Positions 35,660 through 46,244 of a stretch of DNA of 64,000 nucleotides are shown piece after piece. Numbering within the stretch: the first letter of the stretch is position 1; each line of letters begins with the position of its first letter. The stretch comes from Lysobacterales bacterium 63-13 (GTDB taxonomy: Bacteria; Pseudomonadota; Gammaproteobacteria; Xanthomonadales; Rhodanobacteraceae), in contig MKWR01000017.1 in NCBI GenBank assembly GCA_001899855.1, forward strand, positions 43,256 to 107,255. The letters run 5' to 3'. The position numbers and the translations under genes were made by a program. A model generated the notes under the pieces. It was not told the DNA's origin, searched no databases, and was given only the letters and a program-made list of their open reading frames with translations.

Positions 35660-36184
35660 TCAGCCTTTGAATGAGGTGTCGTTGCGGATGCGTTGCTTGA
35701 GGCGCGATATGCGTGTTGCCACGTTGGTTTCGCTCAGGCCGAGGATCTCGGCAATCTCGCGATAGCTGCGCTCTTCGAGGACAAGCAGCAACAAGGCACG
35801 GTTGAGCGGGTCGAGTCGCGCCATGAAATCCTCCAGCGCACGGACGCGCTCGTCTGGCTCGTCGATGCCACCGACAAGCGCTGCTTCGTGCGCGGATTCG
35901 TCGAGTGGCAGGCTGTGCCGGTCGCGTCGCTCGGCATCGCGCAGATGCGAGATCGCCACGTTCAACGCGATGCGGTACATCCAGGTCGGGAACGAGCGCG
36001 ATTCGTCATAGCCGGGAAACGCCCGCCACAGTTGCGCACGAATCTCCTGGGCCAGGTCGGCCCGATCGGTGGCCAGCCGGGCATAGCTGCCGGCGACCTT
36101 GAAAACGATCCTGTGATGCTGTTCCAGCAACTCGCCGAAGCGTTCGCGTCGTGATCCTGGCGCCGTGAATGCCATGGTCTGCAT
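35660..36184 (-). CDS. ECF-type RNA polymerase sigma factor
   Basis: The 174-residue protein has sigma region 2 (about 15-85, DLAQEIRAQLWRAFPGYDESRSFPTWMYRIALNVAISHLR) and region 4 (about 115-170, LNRALLLLVLEERSYREIAEILGLSETNVATRISRLKQRI). ATG 36184 and ATG 36175 are both possible starts; GGGGA precedes the first closely. Its downstream partner is a four-helix membrane protein rather than a standard anti-sigma factor. The heptamer repeat about 80 bases upstream may lie in its promoter region. Confidence 0.9.
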   Translation of the reverse strand: MQTMAFTAPGSRRERFGELLEQHHRIVFKVAGSYARLATDRADLAQEIRAQLWRAFPGYDESRSFPTWMYRIALNVAISHLRDAERRDRHSLPLDESAHEAALVGGIDEPDERVRALEDFMARLDPLNRALLLLVLEERSYREIAEILGLSETNVATRISRLKQRIRNDTSFKG

Positions 36185-36265
36185 GATCCCCTTGCCCGTC
36201 CGATTGTGCCCGTGTGCCTGCATGATTCGCCGCACAGCGGAAAAAATCACAGTGGGCCGAAAGCC

Positions 36266-36454
36266 GGGAATGGGGAATCGGGAATCGAGAGTCGGATCGT
36301 GGAGACGGCATGTCGGAACGAACAGCGCAGCCGCTCCGAAGAAAGCGCTGCAAACGGCGAATCAATTGGAAGCGGAAAACATGAAACATTGCCACCAGGG
36401 CAGCGCCTCCACGACGCGTGCTTTCGCATTGCCTGTTCCCTGTTCGCCATTGCC
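36266..36454. repeat. Convergent heptamer arrays between sigma and DUF2333 genes
   Basis: Three G-rich units, GGGAATG and two GGGAATC (36266-36286), face a degenerate C-rich array (36434-36454: TGTTCCC, TGTTCGC, CATTGCC) across 147 bases. The C-rich arm ends at the DUF2333 stop codon. The arms are less regular than at the other sites. Confidence 0.6.
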
Positions 36455-36456
36455 GC

Positions 36457-37473
36457 CTACCCGCGCTTGAGCAGCTCGCGCAGTTCGATCAGGGCGGCAT
36501 TGGCGCGCGAGATGTAGTTGGCCAGCACCAGCGAGTGGTTGGCAAAAAAGCCGAACGGCGAGCCGTTCAGGACCATCGGGCTGCTCAGCGGGTTTTGCGC
36601 TTCCTCGATTTCGCGGATCACCTGCTCGAGGCTGATCATGGCGTTCTTGTCGCGCAGCACCGGGCCGAAATCGACGCGGATCGCCTCCAGCTGTTCGCGA
36701 ATGGCCCAGGTATAACCGCGCGCCTCGTAGAAGTTGTCGTCGATCTTGGTCCACAGGGTCTTGACGATGCGCGAACCGGCGGCGGGCCTGGATTGCTGGG
36801 CATTGGGATCATTGGCCAGATCGGTGTCGATGCGCATCTGCCCGACACTCGCCGAAAGACGTTGCGACAGCGAACCAAGCCGCGTCGAGACAACCGAAAG
36901 GAAATCGACCAGGTTGTCGGCACGCGCATAAAACTGCGCATCATCCTTGTCGGCGTCGGCGAGGCGCGCGGAGTAGCTGTCGATGCGCCCGATCGCCTTG
37001 CGATACTGGCTTTCCGAACTCGGCAGCAGCCAGCGGTCGTTTGGCGAACTTATCAGGGGTTCGGCCTCCTGCAGATCCTTGTCCTCGACCGACTGCGTCT
37101 GCGAACGGCTGAACTCGTTGCGCAGGGCGCGGGTCAGGTCGCGCGATGCGGTGACGACGCCAAACTCCCAGTTCGGGATATTGTCCAGCAGCACGCCCGG
37201 TGGCAGCTTGTCGTTGCTCAGGTAACCGCCACGCTTGTCGAGCATCACCTCGAGGCTGCGGATCAGCGCCGTGGTCGTCGCCGAACCCACCACCACCGGC
37301 TGCTGCCGCTCGGTGGCACGCTGCTGGGTTGCCTTGATCGGATCGAAATAGCCGGGCTCGGTATCCCACCACCACATCATCGCCAGGATCGAGAGGCCCA
37401 CGGCAAGCAAGAGGGCCAGCAGGCCACGGACGAACCATGACGAGCGGCGGACGACAAGCGCTGACGATTCCAT
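36457..37473 (-). CDS. DUF2333-family membrane-anchored protein
   Basis: A 338-residue protein with one N-terminal membrane segment (about 15-35, GLLALLLAVGLSILAMMWWW) and a large periplasmic part. Recognisable DUF2333 blocks are RSLEVMLDKRGGYLSNDKLPPGVLLDNIPNWEFGV and PLSSPMVLNGSPFGFFANHSLVLANYISRANAALIELR. The function is unknown. AGGAGG before ATG 37473 is a strong ribosome site that fixes the start. It stands alone on its strand. Confidence 0.88.
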   Translation of the reverse strand: MESSALVVRRSSWFVRGLLALLLAVGLSILAMMWWWDTEPGYFDPIKATQQRATERQQPVVVGSATTTALIRSLEVMLDKRGGYLSNDKLPPGVLLDNIPNWEFGVVTASRDLTRALRNEFSRSQTQSVEDKDLQEAEPLISSPNDRWLLPSSESQYRKAIGRIDSYSARLADADKDDAQFYARADNLVDFLSVVSTRLGSLSQRLSASVGQMRIDTDLANDPNAQQSRPAAGSRIVKTLWTKIDDNFYEARGYTWAIREQLEAIRVDFGPVLRDKNAMISLEQVIREIEEAQNPLSSPMVLNGSPFGFFANHSLVLANYISRANAALIELRELLKRG

Positions 37474-37853
37474 GAAGCCTCCTGGGAACGACCCGGATCC
37501 GCTTGGCCCGGTTGATTGGCAATGCCGGGCAGGATCTTCGAGTGCGCATCTTCGCACGGCGCAAATGAATCGTGCAGACCTGCAAGCCGCCGGAAATCCA
37601 GCGTCCGCGCCACCTTCATTTTCGCAATCGTGTGCTGGCCATGACTCTGCGCCGTACCGATTGCCGGGGCGGCAATGGCCGGATCCGGGAACTCCTGCAA
37701 GGCGTGTAGGAAATTTCCTACAGGCAGACGCGATGAAACCCTGACGACAGCCAAACAGCGTTGCCTGATGCTGTCGCCCTCATCCGCAACGACGCCGCGC
37801 GAGCACAACGGATCGAACCGCAGCGGCATGGGTACTTCCAGGAAATCCGCAAC
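37474..37853. other. Intergenic region with an 18-bp perfect palindrome
   Basis: This 380-bp stretch separates the divergent DUF2333 gene and a small plus-strand frame. The only striking item is TGTAGGAAATTTCCTACA at 37705-37722. No coding signal is convincing in the rest. Confidence 0.6.
37705..37722. promoter_or_regulatory. Perfect palindrome, candidate regulator binding site
   Basis: TGTAGG, AAATTT, CCTACA: an 18-bp perfect dyad with an AT-rich centre in a GC-rich gap. Its spacing resembles sites of NarL/FixJ-type response regulators (for example TGTAAG-N6-CTTACA for GacA). It lies 149 bases before the small gene at 37854 and 232 bases before the DUF2333 start. Confidence 0.5.
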
Positions 37854-38033
37854 ATGCGCAAAGAAGCACGCGACACCCTCGCCACGATCAAGACGCTGAC
37901 CCGCCTCGAAGCGTGGATCCGCTGCGCCAAGGCCGAACTCGCCAGCACCCCCGGGGACGAATTGCTGGCCGAGTTCATCCGCGTCAATGAGCGCCTCGTG
38001 CAGATCGAGCGCAACAAGCTGCTTGCCGCCTGA
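37854..38033 (+). CDS. Small hypothetical protein
   Basis: A 59-residue charged, helical peptide (MRKEARDTLATIKTLTRLEA... ending RNKLLAA) with no recognised domain. ATG 37854 has AGGAAA about 10 bases upstream; the frame stays open further upstream only from a TTG. It could be a real small gene downstream of the palindrome, but the support is composition and a plausible ribosome site only. Confidence 0.45.
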   Translation: MRKEARDTLATIKTLTRLEAWIRCAKAELASTPGDELLAEFIRVNERLVQIERNKLLAA

Positions 38034-38144
38034 GCGCAGCCGCGCGCGTGCGGCGCGGGTGCCATGCCGCGCCGATCCACTACAATCGGTCCCCCGGGAA
38101 CGCGCCTCGGCAAACCGATGCGCGCCCTTGCGATCGAGGCGACG

Positions 38145-38918
38145 ATGTCCAGGCAAAACACGCTTGCCGAGCAATTCCGCGCGCTCCATGTCCGCGGAAA
38201 TCCGCTGCTGCTGTTCAATATCTGGGATCCGGGTTCGGCACGTGCCGTGGCTGCAGCCGGTGCCAAGGCACTTGCCCTTGGCAGCTGGTCGGTTGCTGCC
38301 GCCAATGGCTATGACGACGGCGAACTCATCCCGCTCGATTTCGCCGTCGGCAATCTGCAACGCATCGTCGCTGCCGTTGACCTGCCGGTTTCAATCGATC
38401 TGGAAAGCGGCTACGGCGAGAAGCCCGACGACGTTGCCGCCACGGTTGCCCGCGCGATCAAAGCCGGCGCAATCGGCTGCAACCTCGAAGACAGTTTTCC
38501 GCAGGACGGCCGCTTGCGTGAACCTGCCGACAATGTGCGACGGCTGGCGCGCGCCCGCGCTGCCGCGGAAGCAACCGGCGTGGCGTTCTTCATCAACGCG
38601 CGCACCGATGACTTCATGCAGGCACCCGCCGAAAACCACAATCTCGCGCTGCTGCGCTCGGCACTCGAGCGCGGTCGCGCCTATGCCGACGCCGGTGCCG
38701 ACGGCCTGTTCATCCCGGGCCTCGTCGATCCGGCCCTGATCGAGCGCGCGGCCCGCGAATCAGCGCTGCCGCTAAACATCATGAAAAGCGCCAGCGCGCC
38801 GTCCCTGCGCCGCCTCGGCGAGCTCGGTGTCGCCCGCGTCAGCCACGGCCCGGGGCCCTATCGCGCCATGATGAAGCACCTTGAGGATGCAGCCCGCGAA
38901 GCGCTGATCGCCGGCTAA
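38145..38918 (+). CDS. Isocitrate lyase/PEP mutase family protein
   Basis: A 257-residue TIM-barrel enzyme. Signature stretches are FNIWDPGSARAVAAAGAKALALGSWSVA, the metal-site block DLESGYGE with GAIGCNLEDS, and FFINARTDDF. The family covers 2-methylisocitrate lyase, oxaloacetate decarboxylase and phosphonopyruvate-type lyases. The KRCGH catalytic loop of isocitrate and methylisocitrate lyases is not visible, so the substrate is left open. GAGG before ATG 38145 supports the start. No propionate or phosphonate genes adjoin it. Confidence 0.88.
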   Translation: MSRQNTLAEQFRALHVRGNPLLLFNIWDPGSARAVAAAGAKALALGSWSVAAANGYDDGELIPLDFAVGNLQRIVAAVDLPVSIDLESGYGEKPDDVAATVARAIKAGAIGCNLEDSFPQDGRLREPADNVRRLARARAAAEATGVAFFINARTDDFMQAPAENHNLALLRSALERGRAYADAGADGLFIPGLVDPALIERAARESALPLNIMKSASAPSLRRLGELGVARVSHGPGPYRAMMKHLEDAAREALIAG

Positions 38919-38942
38919 CGCGGCACGCCCTGGCAAACTCGC

Positions 38943-39494
38943 CTAGTCCTTTTTTTCCAGCGCCTGCACCGCTTTCAGGGTCTCGCTGACATGGTGATCG
39001 GGGCTGAGATCCGAATGCACGTGCACGATCGATCCCGCGGGCGATATCACGTAGGAGGTGCGATTGGACCAGCCCGGCTTCTTCGTCAGCAATGCATCGT
39101 ACTGCCCGGCAATTTTCGCCCCGGGATCGGCGGCAACGGGAAACTTGCCGCCGCAGTATTCGGTTTCCCTGGAGAAGGCGGCAAGTTCATCGACGTTGCC
39201 GGCAGTCACGCCGATGACGCTCGCACCCGCCGCCTTGAACTCGTCGATGGCTTCCGAAAACAGATGTGCCTCGATGTTGCAGCCCGGCGTGTGCGCGGCG
39301 GGAAAGAAATAGACGACAACCGGACCCTTCTTCAAGGCATCGGCAAGCGAATAGGTGAACGGCTCGCCGGCGAGGAAGGCGGAGGCGGTGAAGTCGGGCG
39401 CTTGCGACCCAACCTTCAACGCCGCCTGCAAGGGCGATGCCGGCACCAGGGCAGCCAAAGCGAGAAGGACGGCAAGTGGATGGATAAGCCTCAT
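38943..39494 (-). CDS. Exported peroxiredoxin (PrxQ/BCP-like)
   Basis: A 183-residue protein with a signal peptide (cleavage near LQAALKVG, about 24) and an AhpC/TSA fold. The peroxidatic Cys sits in YFFPAAHTPGCNIEAHLF. The second Cys that usually follows five residues later in BCP proteins is replaced by His, and the only other Cys is in TEYCGGKFP. It should reduce peroxides in the periplasm, through either a distant disulfide or an external thiol. GGAG nine bases upstream supports ATG 39494. Confidence 0.88.
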   Translation of the reverse strand: MRLIHPLAVLLALAALVPASPLQAALKVGSQAPDFTASAFLAGEPFTYSLADALKKGPVVVYFFPAAHTPGCNIEAHLFSEAIDEFKAAGASVIGVTAGNVDELAAFSRETEYCGGKFPVAADPGAKIAGQYDALLTKKPGWSNRTSYVISPAGSIVHVHSDLSPDHHVSETLKAVQALEKKD

Positions 39495-39580
39495 GACAGG
39501 AGCTCCGCAGCGGGGAAGAAAGCCTTATACACCCGCATGGTCAAAGGAGGGCATTGACGGCAACCGGTTGCGTGCTTGCC

Positions 39581-40192
39581 TCAGCGCGCGGACTTGCGCC
39601 TGCGCTTGTCAGGCGGGGCCCTGCGCGGCGTTGGTTTGGCCGGCTCGCCTTTCTTGCCAAGCTGTTCCAGCAAGGTGCCCATGTCCTCGGCATGCTCTTC
39701 CTCGACCTCGAGGATTTCCTCCATCAAGCGCCGCGTGGTCGGATCGGCGGATCCCAGGTAATCGACGATCTCGCGATAACTGTCGATGGCAATCCGCTCG
39801 GCGACGAGATTCTCCTTGATCATGTCGACCAGATCATCGCCTTCCACGTAATCGGAATGGCTGCGCGTCAACAAGCCATCGGGGGAAAAGTCCGGCGCGC
39901 CACCCAGCTGCGTGATGCGCTCGGCAATGCGGTCGGCATGGCCTTGTTCCTCGTTGGCATGCGCAAGGAATTCAGCCGCCACGCTGTTGGCATTGATGCC
40001 CGAGGCCATGTAGTAGTGGCGCTTGTAGCGCAGCACGCAGACGATCTCGGTTGCCAGCGCGGCATTGAGCACCTTGATCACCGTGTCCCGATCGGCCTTG
40101 TAGCCTTCGGTGATGGCACCGCGTTCGATGTGTTCGCGGGCGCGTTTGCGGATGTTCTCGATATCGGAAACAAAGGGCTTTTTCGTGGCCAT
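39581..40192 (-). CDS. Ferritin-like (bacterioferritin-type) protein
   Basis: A 203-residue four-helix-bundle protein. Iron-ligand positions are spaced as in bacterioferritin: ATEIVCVLRYKRHYYMA, HANEEQGHADRIAERI, ENLVAERIAIDSYREIVDYLG and EEILEVEEEHAEDM. A Lys/Arg/Pro-rich tail (KPTPRRAPPDKRRRKSAR) is added and could bind DNA. AGGAG before ATG 40192 fixes the start. It is likely to store iron or protect against oxidants, like its neighbour peroxiredoxin. Confidence 0.87.
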   Translation of the reverse strand: MATKKPFVSDIENIRKRAREHIERGAITEGYKADRDTVIKVLNAALATEIVCVLRYKRHYYMASGINANSVAAEFLAHANEEQGHADRIAERITQLGGAPDFSPDGLLTRSHSDYVEGDDLVDMIKENLVAERIAIDSYREIVDYLGSADPTTRRLMEEILEVEEEHAEDMGTLLEQLGKKGEPAKPTPRRAPPDKRRRKSAR

Positions 40193-40340
40193 GCTGTCAG
40201 CTCCTCGGGTCAGGGACGGTTCGGACATCGCCACGCGCGGGAGTATCCCCGCGCTCGCGACAATGACATGAGGGGGCCATTCTCCTCAGTACATTGCAGC
40301 GCAGGCTGAACAAGCGGCTGAGACCGCGATCACTGGGGCG

Positions 40341-40592
40341 CTAGCCGGTATTTCCGACCAACCAAATCGCCAGCAGCGGCGCAAGATTGAACAGGAAAAT
40401 GCCGATCTTGTACGCCGCCATTCCCGCGTAGTGGACACAATCGAACTGTTCCGGAGACAAGCGGAACCAGCGTGAATGCAGCTTGCGCATCGCCTCATGG
40501 GCGAACACAAAGCCGCAAAACCAGACCAGCAGGATCGCGTAATTCACTGCCAGCGAATAAAGCAGGAATTGCTGGATGGACAAGACATTCAT
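40341..40592 (-). CDS. Small membrane protein (DUF6868-like)
   Basis: An 83-residue protein with two hydrophobic segments (about 7-32 and 58-80) separated by a basic linker RKLHSRWFRLSPEQFDCVHYAGMAAYK. The pattern WFRLS-x-E-x-F-D-x-x-HY-x-GMA-x-YK matches the DUF6868 family as I recall it. GGAGA lies before ATG 40592. The function is unknown. Confidence 0.75.
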   Translation of the reverse strand: MNVLSIQQFLLYSLAVNYAILLVWFCGFVFAHEAMRKLHSRWFRLSPEQFDCVHYAGMAAYKIGIFLFNLAPLLAIWLVGNTG

Positions 40593-40658
40593 GAGCTTCT
40601 CCAGAAATCTCCGTCCTGCGAATCACGCCGCCGCAGCGATCCTTCGGCCACGAATCTC

Positions 40659-42708
<2,050 letters not shown>

Positions 42709-42905
42709 TCCAGACGCGCATTCAAGCATGTTCGTGCCGCACAGGCCAGCCATTGCCGGAATCGGCGATGGTCCGGCCGCATTGATTTGCGGATGCGCTG
42801 CAACTGGCCGAATCGGCGGATGCCCCGGCAGCACTTCGGGTAGGTTGGCGGATCGCAACACGGGCACAGACGCGGCACAATGGATCCACGTCGCCAGGAG
42901 TTGCC

Positions 42906-44246
42906 ATGGATACCCAGCATCCCGATCTGCATCCCTTGTTTGCCGCGCATCTGTCCATCCTCAAGCAGCGCAGCGATGCAGCCCTGGCACGCGGCGGCTT
43001 CGATCATCTGGTCATCCCGGCCGGTTCGCTGCGTTACCAGTTTCTCGATGACCGCGATTACCCGTTCTTCGTCAATCCACATTTCAAGCACTGGTTGCCG
43101 GTGACCCGCGCGCCCGGCTCATGGATCATCTACACGCCCGGGCGGCGTCCCAAGCTGATCTACCTGCAACCGGCCGATTATTGGCACGTGGTTCCCGATT
43201 CGCCAGCCGGTTACTGGGTCGAGCATTTCGACATCGTCATCATCCGCCAGGCCGACGAGGCGCTGGCCGAGATGCCGAAGGACCCCGTCCGCTGCGCGAT
43301 CCTCGGCGAGGAGAACTCGGCGCTGGACCGTTTCGTGCCGAACAATCCGCGCGGCGTGCTCGATTTCCTGCATTTCCATCGCTTCATAAAGACCGAATTC
43401 GAACTGGCGATGATGCGCGTGGCAAGCAAGATCGGCACGCGTGCGCACCGCGCGGCGGAGCGGGCGTTTCGCGCCGGCGAATCGGAGTTCGGCATCCACA
43501 TGGCCTACCTAGCTGCGGCCAGGCAGACCGAGAACGAATTGCCATACACCAACATCATCGCCCTCAACGAACATGGCGCCGTGCTGCACTACCACGATTT
43601 GCAGCACGCGCCGCCGGCACATAAACATGCGTTCCTGATCGATGCCGGGGCCAGCTTCCACGGTTATGCCAGCGACATCACGCGTACGTATGCGGCGGCC
43701 GATGCAACGGAATTCCAGGCCCTCATCGACGCGGTTGACGCGGTGCAGAGGAAGCTTGGCGGGCAAGTCCGCGCCGGGCTGGATTACGCCGCCCTGCATA
43801 TCGATGCGCATCATCAACTGGCTGGCGTGCTTGTCGAGCATGGCTTCATCCGCATGAGTGCCGAGAGCGCGGTCGAAAGCGGGGTTTCCTCGACCTTCTT
43901 CCCGCACGGACTTGGCCATCCCATTGGTTTGCAGGTGCATGACGTCGCCGCATTCGCCGCCGACGAATCCGGCAGGACGATCGAGCGCCCGCCAGGCCAC
44001 CCCTATCTGCGCTTGACGCGCACGATCGAGCCCGGTGCCGTGGTCACCATCGAACCGGGCCTGTATTTCATCGACATGCTGCTGGCCAGGCTGAAGGTCG
44101 CCCGCGAAGCGCGCGACATCGACTGGAAGCGCGTCGATGCATTCCGCAAATTCGGCGGCATCCGCATCGAAGATGACGTGGCGTGCACGACGGCGGCAGC
44201 CGAGAACCTGACCCGCGACGCCTTCGCCCTGCTCGACCAGGCCTGA
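42906..44246 (+). CDS. pepQ: Xaa-Pro dipeptidase
   Basis: A 446-residue pita-bread metallopeptidase that splits dipeptides ending in proline. All five metal ligands are visible: two Asp in DAGASFHGYASDITRTY, His in PHGLGHPIGLQVHD, Glu in VVTIEPGLYF and Glu in GGIRIEDDV. The N-terminal domain (about 1-160) matches PepQ (LFAAHLSILKQRSDAAL, NPHFKHWLPV). GGAG precedes ATG 42906. It would complete the digestion of peptides brought in by the POT carriers. Confidence 0.96.
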   Translation: MDTQHPDLHPLFAAHLSILKQRSDAALARGGFDHLVIPAGSLRYQFLDDRDYPFFVNPHFKHWLPVTRAPGSWIIYTPGRRPKLIYLQPADYWHVVPDSPAGYWVEHFDIVIIRQADEALAEMPKDPVRCAILGEENSALDRFVPNNPRGVLDFLHFHRFIKTEFELAMMRVASKIGTRAHRAAERAFRAGESEFGIHMAYLAAARQTENELPYTNIIALNEHGAVLHYHDLQHAPPAHKHAFLIDAGASFHGYASDITRTYAAADATEFQALIDAVDAVQRKLGGQVRAGLDYAALHIDAHHQLAGVLVEHGFIRMSAESAVESGVSSTFFPHGLGHPIGLQVHDVAAFAADESGRTIERPPGHPYLRLTRTIEPGAVVTIEPGLYFIDMLLARLKVAREARDIDWKRVDAFRKFGGIRIEDDVACTTAAAENLTRDAFALLDQA

Positions 44247-44386
44247 GCAATGCGCATTGGCGACATGGACTTAACGACTAGCCAATCTGCGCCCGAACGG
44301 CTGGGCAAAGTGCAACCAAACAGCGTTCGCCGACGTCCTTTGACCAAGGCAGCGAACCCATCGCCGCCAAATCAGCGGAGACCGAC

Positions 44387-44941
44387 ATGAATCCCATCGA
44401 CTCGAATCGAACTTTTTACAGCTTGCTGTGCGGCCTGCTGCTGTTCGGCAGCCCGCTGCTGGCGCACGCCGAGGACGCCGCGAAGAAGGACCACAACAGC
44501 GATCAGGTCAGTGTGAGCTGGACGGATCCGACGCAGTTCACCGAGGCCAAGTATGGCCGACCGTTCCGCCAGCCCGAGCCTGAAATCTGGCTCACCGAAT
44601 TCCAGAAGCTCGTGGTCAAGCAGGCCGGTGCTGTGCTGCAGCCCGACCAGCACCTTGATGTGACGATCACCGATGTCGATCTGGCCGGCCAGGTCGAACC
44701 CTTCCGCGGCTCGGCCGCGACCGACGTGCGCGTGATCAAGTCGATCTATCCACCGGAAATCAATCTCAACTTCACGCTCACCGGTGCCGATGGCCAAGTC
44801 CTCGAGCAAGGCGAACGCAAACTCCGCGACGCGGCATTCCTTGATCGCGGCTCGGCCAGCCGCAGCGATTCCTACCGCTTCGAGAAACGCCTGTTGTCGG
44901 ACTGGATCAGCAAGGAATTCGGCAAGCGCTCGAACAAATGA
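44387..44941 (+). CDS. DUF3016-domain exported protein
   Basis: A 184-residue protein with a signal peptide ending near LLAHAEDA (about 28). The DUF3016 core follows: VSVSWTDPTQFTEAKYG, LDVTITDVDLAGQVEPF and PPEINLNFTLTGADGQVLEQGERKLRD. DUF3016 proteins are periplasmic and of unknown function, common in Xanthomonadales and Shewanella. It is 140 bases after pepQ and converges on midA. Confidence 0.87.
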   Translation: MNPIDSNRTFYSLLCGLLLFGSPLLAHAEDAAKKDHNSDQVSVSWTDPTQFTEAKYGRPFRQPEPEIWLTEFQKLVVKQAGAVLQPDQHLDVTITDVDLAGQVEPFRGSAATDVRVIKSIYPPEINLNFTLTGADGQVLEQGERKLRDAAFLDRGSASRSDSYRFEKRLLSDWISKEFGKRSNK

Positions 44942-44989
44942 GTTCCTGATGCAGCCGCGCGCGACGACGACCGGCGGTCGATTCACTCA

Positions 44990-46180
44990 TTACAGGCGAC
45001 GCGCCTGGTTGATGACGGCAAGCCCATCCGGCAAGGCAGCCGGGGTTATGTTCCGGGCCAGCACCATGGCCTGGAACTTCTCGCCCATTTCGCCGGGCAA
45101 GGTCAGGCGCTTCACTTCCTGGGCAAGTCGATAACGGCCGATGTCGTCGGCATCGGCGCTGGCCTGCTCGAAGTGTTGCGTCAGGCCATTGGCAATCAGG
45201 AATTGCGCCTGCGTGGCGTAGCCGGCGACGGCGAATCCGGCCTGGTTGCCAGCCTCGGCCAGGCCAGTGAAATCGACGAAGGCGGTGATGTCCTGCAAGC
45301 CCGGCAGGAACAGGGCATCGGCATGCGCGCGATGGCGGTAGTGGCAAACCAGGGTGCCGTCGTCGCGTTCGGCCCGGTAGTACTCGTCCCGCGGGTAGCC
45401 ATAGTCGACAAACATGGCGATGCCCGCCTCGAGGCTGCCCAGCACCGCCTGCATCCAGTAGGGCAATTGCGCGAGGATCTCCGAGCGATAACCCTCGGCA
45501 AAGCTCAACCCGAGATCGCGCTCGACATGGCGCACGGCACTGGCTACAAGTGCATCGGCCGGACGATCGCAGCGCACGAATGCACCTGTCGCGTCGACCG
45601 TCACATGCTCTTCGAAGACCTCGCCGTCGTGGATGGCGAAGCGCGTGGCCGGCAAGGCGTCAATCACCTCGTTGGCAAACAGGACGCCACGCCAGGTCTG
45701 TTCCGGCGGGCGCTCCAGCCATTCGATGCGCGCAAAAAGCTCCGCGGGCAATGCGCTGCGCAGGCGCTCATGTTGGCGCTCGCGCAGATCGGCGCTCGGC
45801 TCGAGGATGCGATAGCGTCGTGGCAAGGCATTGGCCGCGGCCAATGCCCGCATCGCCACCTCGACAAATGCCCCGCTGCCGCCACCAAGCTCGCAGAAGT
45901 CCGCCTCGCTGCCGAGCTCACGCAGGCACGGCGCCAGCGCGTCGGCAATGCACTGGGCAAACAGCACGCCCAGTTCCGGCGCGGTGACGAAATCACCGGC
46001 GGCGCCGAATTTCGTCCGTCCCGCGCTGTAGTAGCCCAGTCCCGGCGCATACAGGCAGCGTTCCATGAAACGTGAAAACGCAATCGGTCCCTGCGCGGCA
46101 ATCTCGGCACGGAGCAGGGCGGACAGTTGAGCGGAAAGGGCGAGTTCGTCGTCGCCCGGTGTCGGCAAGGTGGGATTCAC
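44990..46180 (-). CDS. MidA/NDUFAF7-family SAM-dependent methyltransferase
   Basis: A 396-residue protein of the DUF185 (MidA) family; the mitochondrial member methylates an arginine of complex I. Features are ISFSRFME-like IAFSRFMERCLYAPGLGYYS, the SAM loop ADFCELGGGSGAF, GVLFANEVIDALPATRF and IAMFVDYGYPRDEYY. GTG 46180 is the likely start, since the open frame beyond it lies in the divergent promoter and does not resemble the family. It is divergent from pteridine reductase across 64 bases. Confidence 0.9.
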   Translation of the reverse strand: MNPTLPTPGDDELALSAQLSALLRAEIAAQGPIAFSRFMERCLYAPGLGYYSAGRTKFGAAGDFVTAPELGVLFAQCIADALAPCLRELGSEADFCELGGGSGAFVEVAMRALAAANALPRRYRILEPSADLRERQHERLRSALPAELFARIEWLERPPEQTWRGVLFANEVIDALPATRFAIHDGEVFEEHVTVDATGAFVRCDRPADALVASAVRHVERDLGLSFAEGYRSEILAQLPYWMQAVLGSLEAGIAMFVDYGYPRDEYYRAERDDGTLVCHYRHRAHADALFLPGLQDITAFVDFTGLAEAGNQAGFAVAGYATQAQFLIANGLTQHFEQASADADDIGRYRLAQEVKRLTLPGEMGEKFQAMVLARNITPAALPDGLAVINQARRL

Positions 46181-46244
46181 GGCTGGCTCGCTGCGCCGAG
46201 TTGCGGCACTCTTGACAGCATACCGACGTGCACGGAGAAGACCA

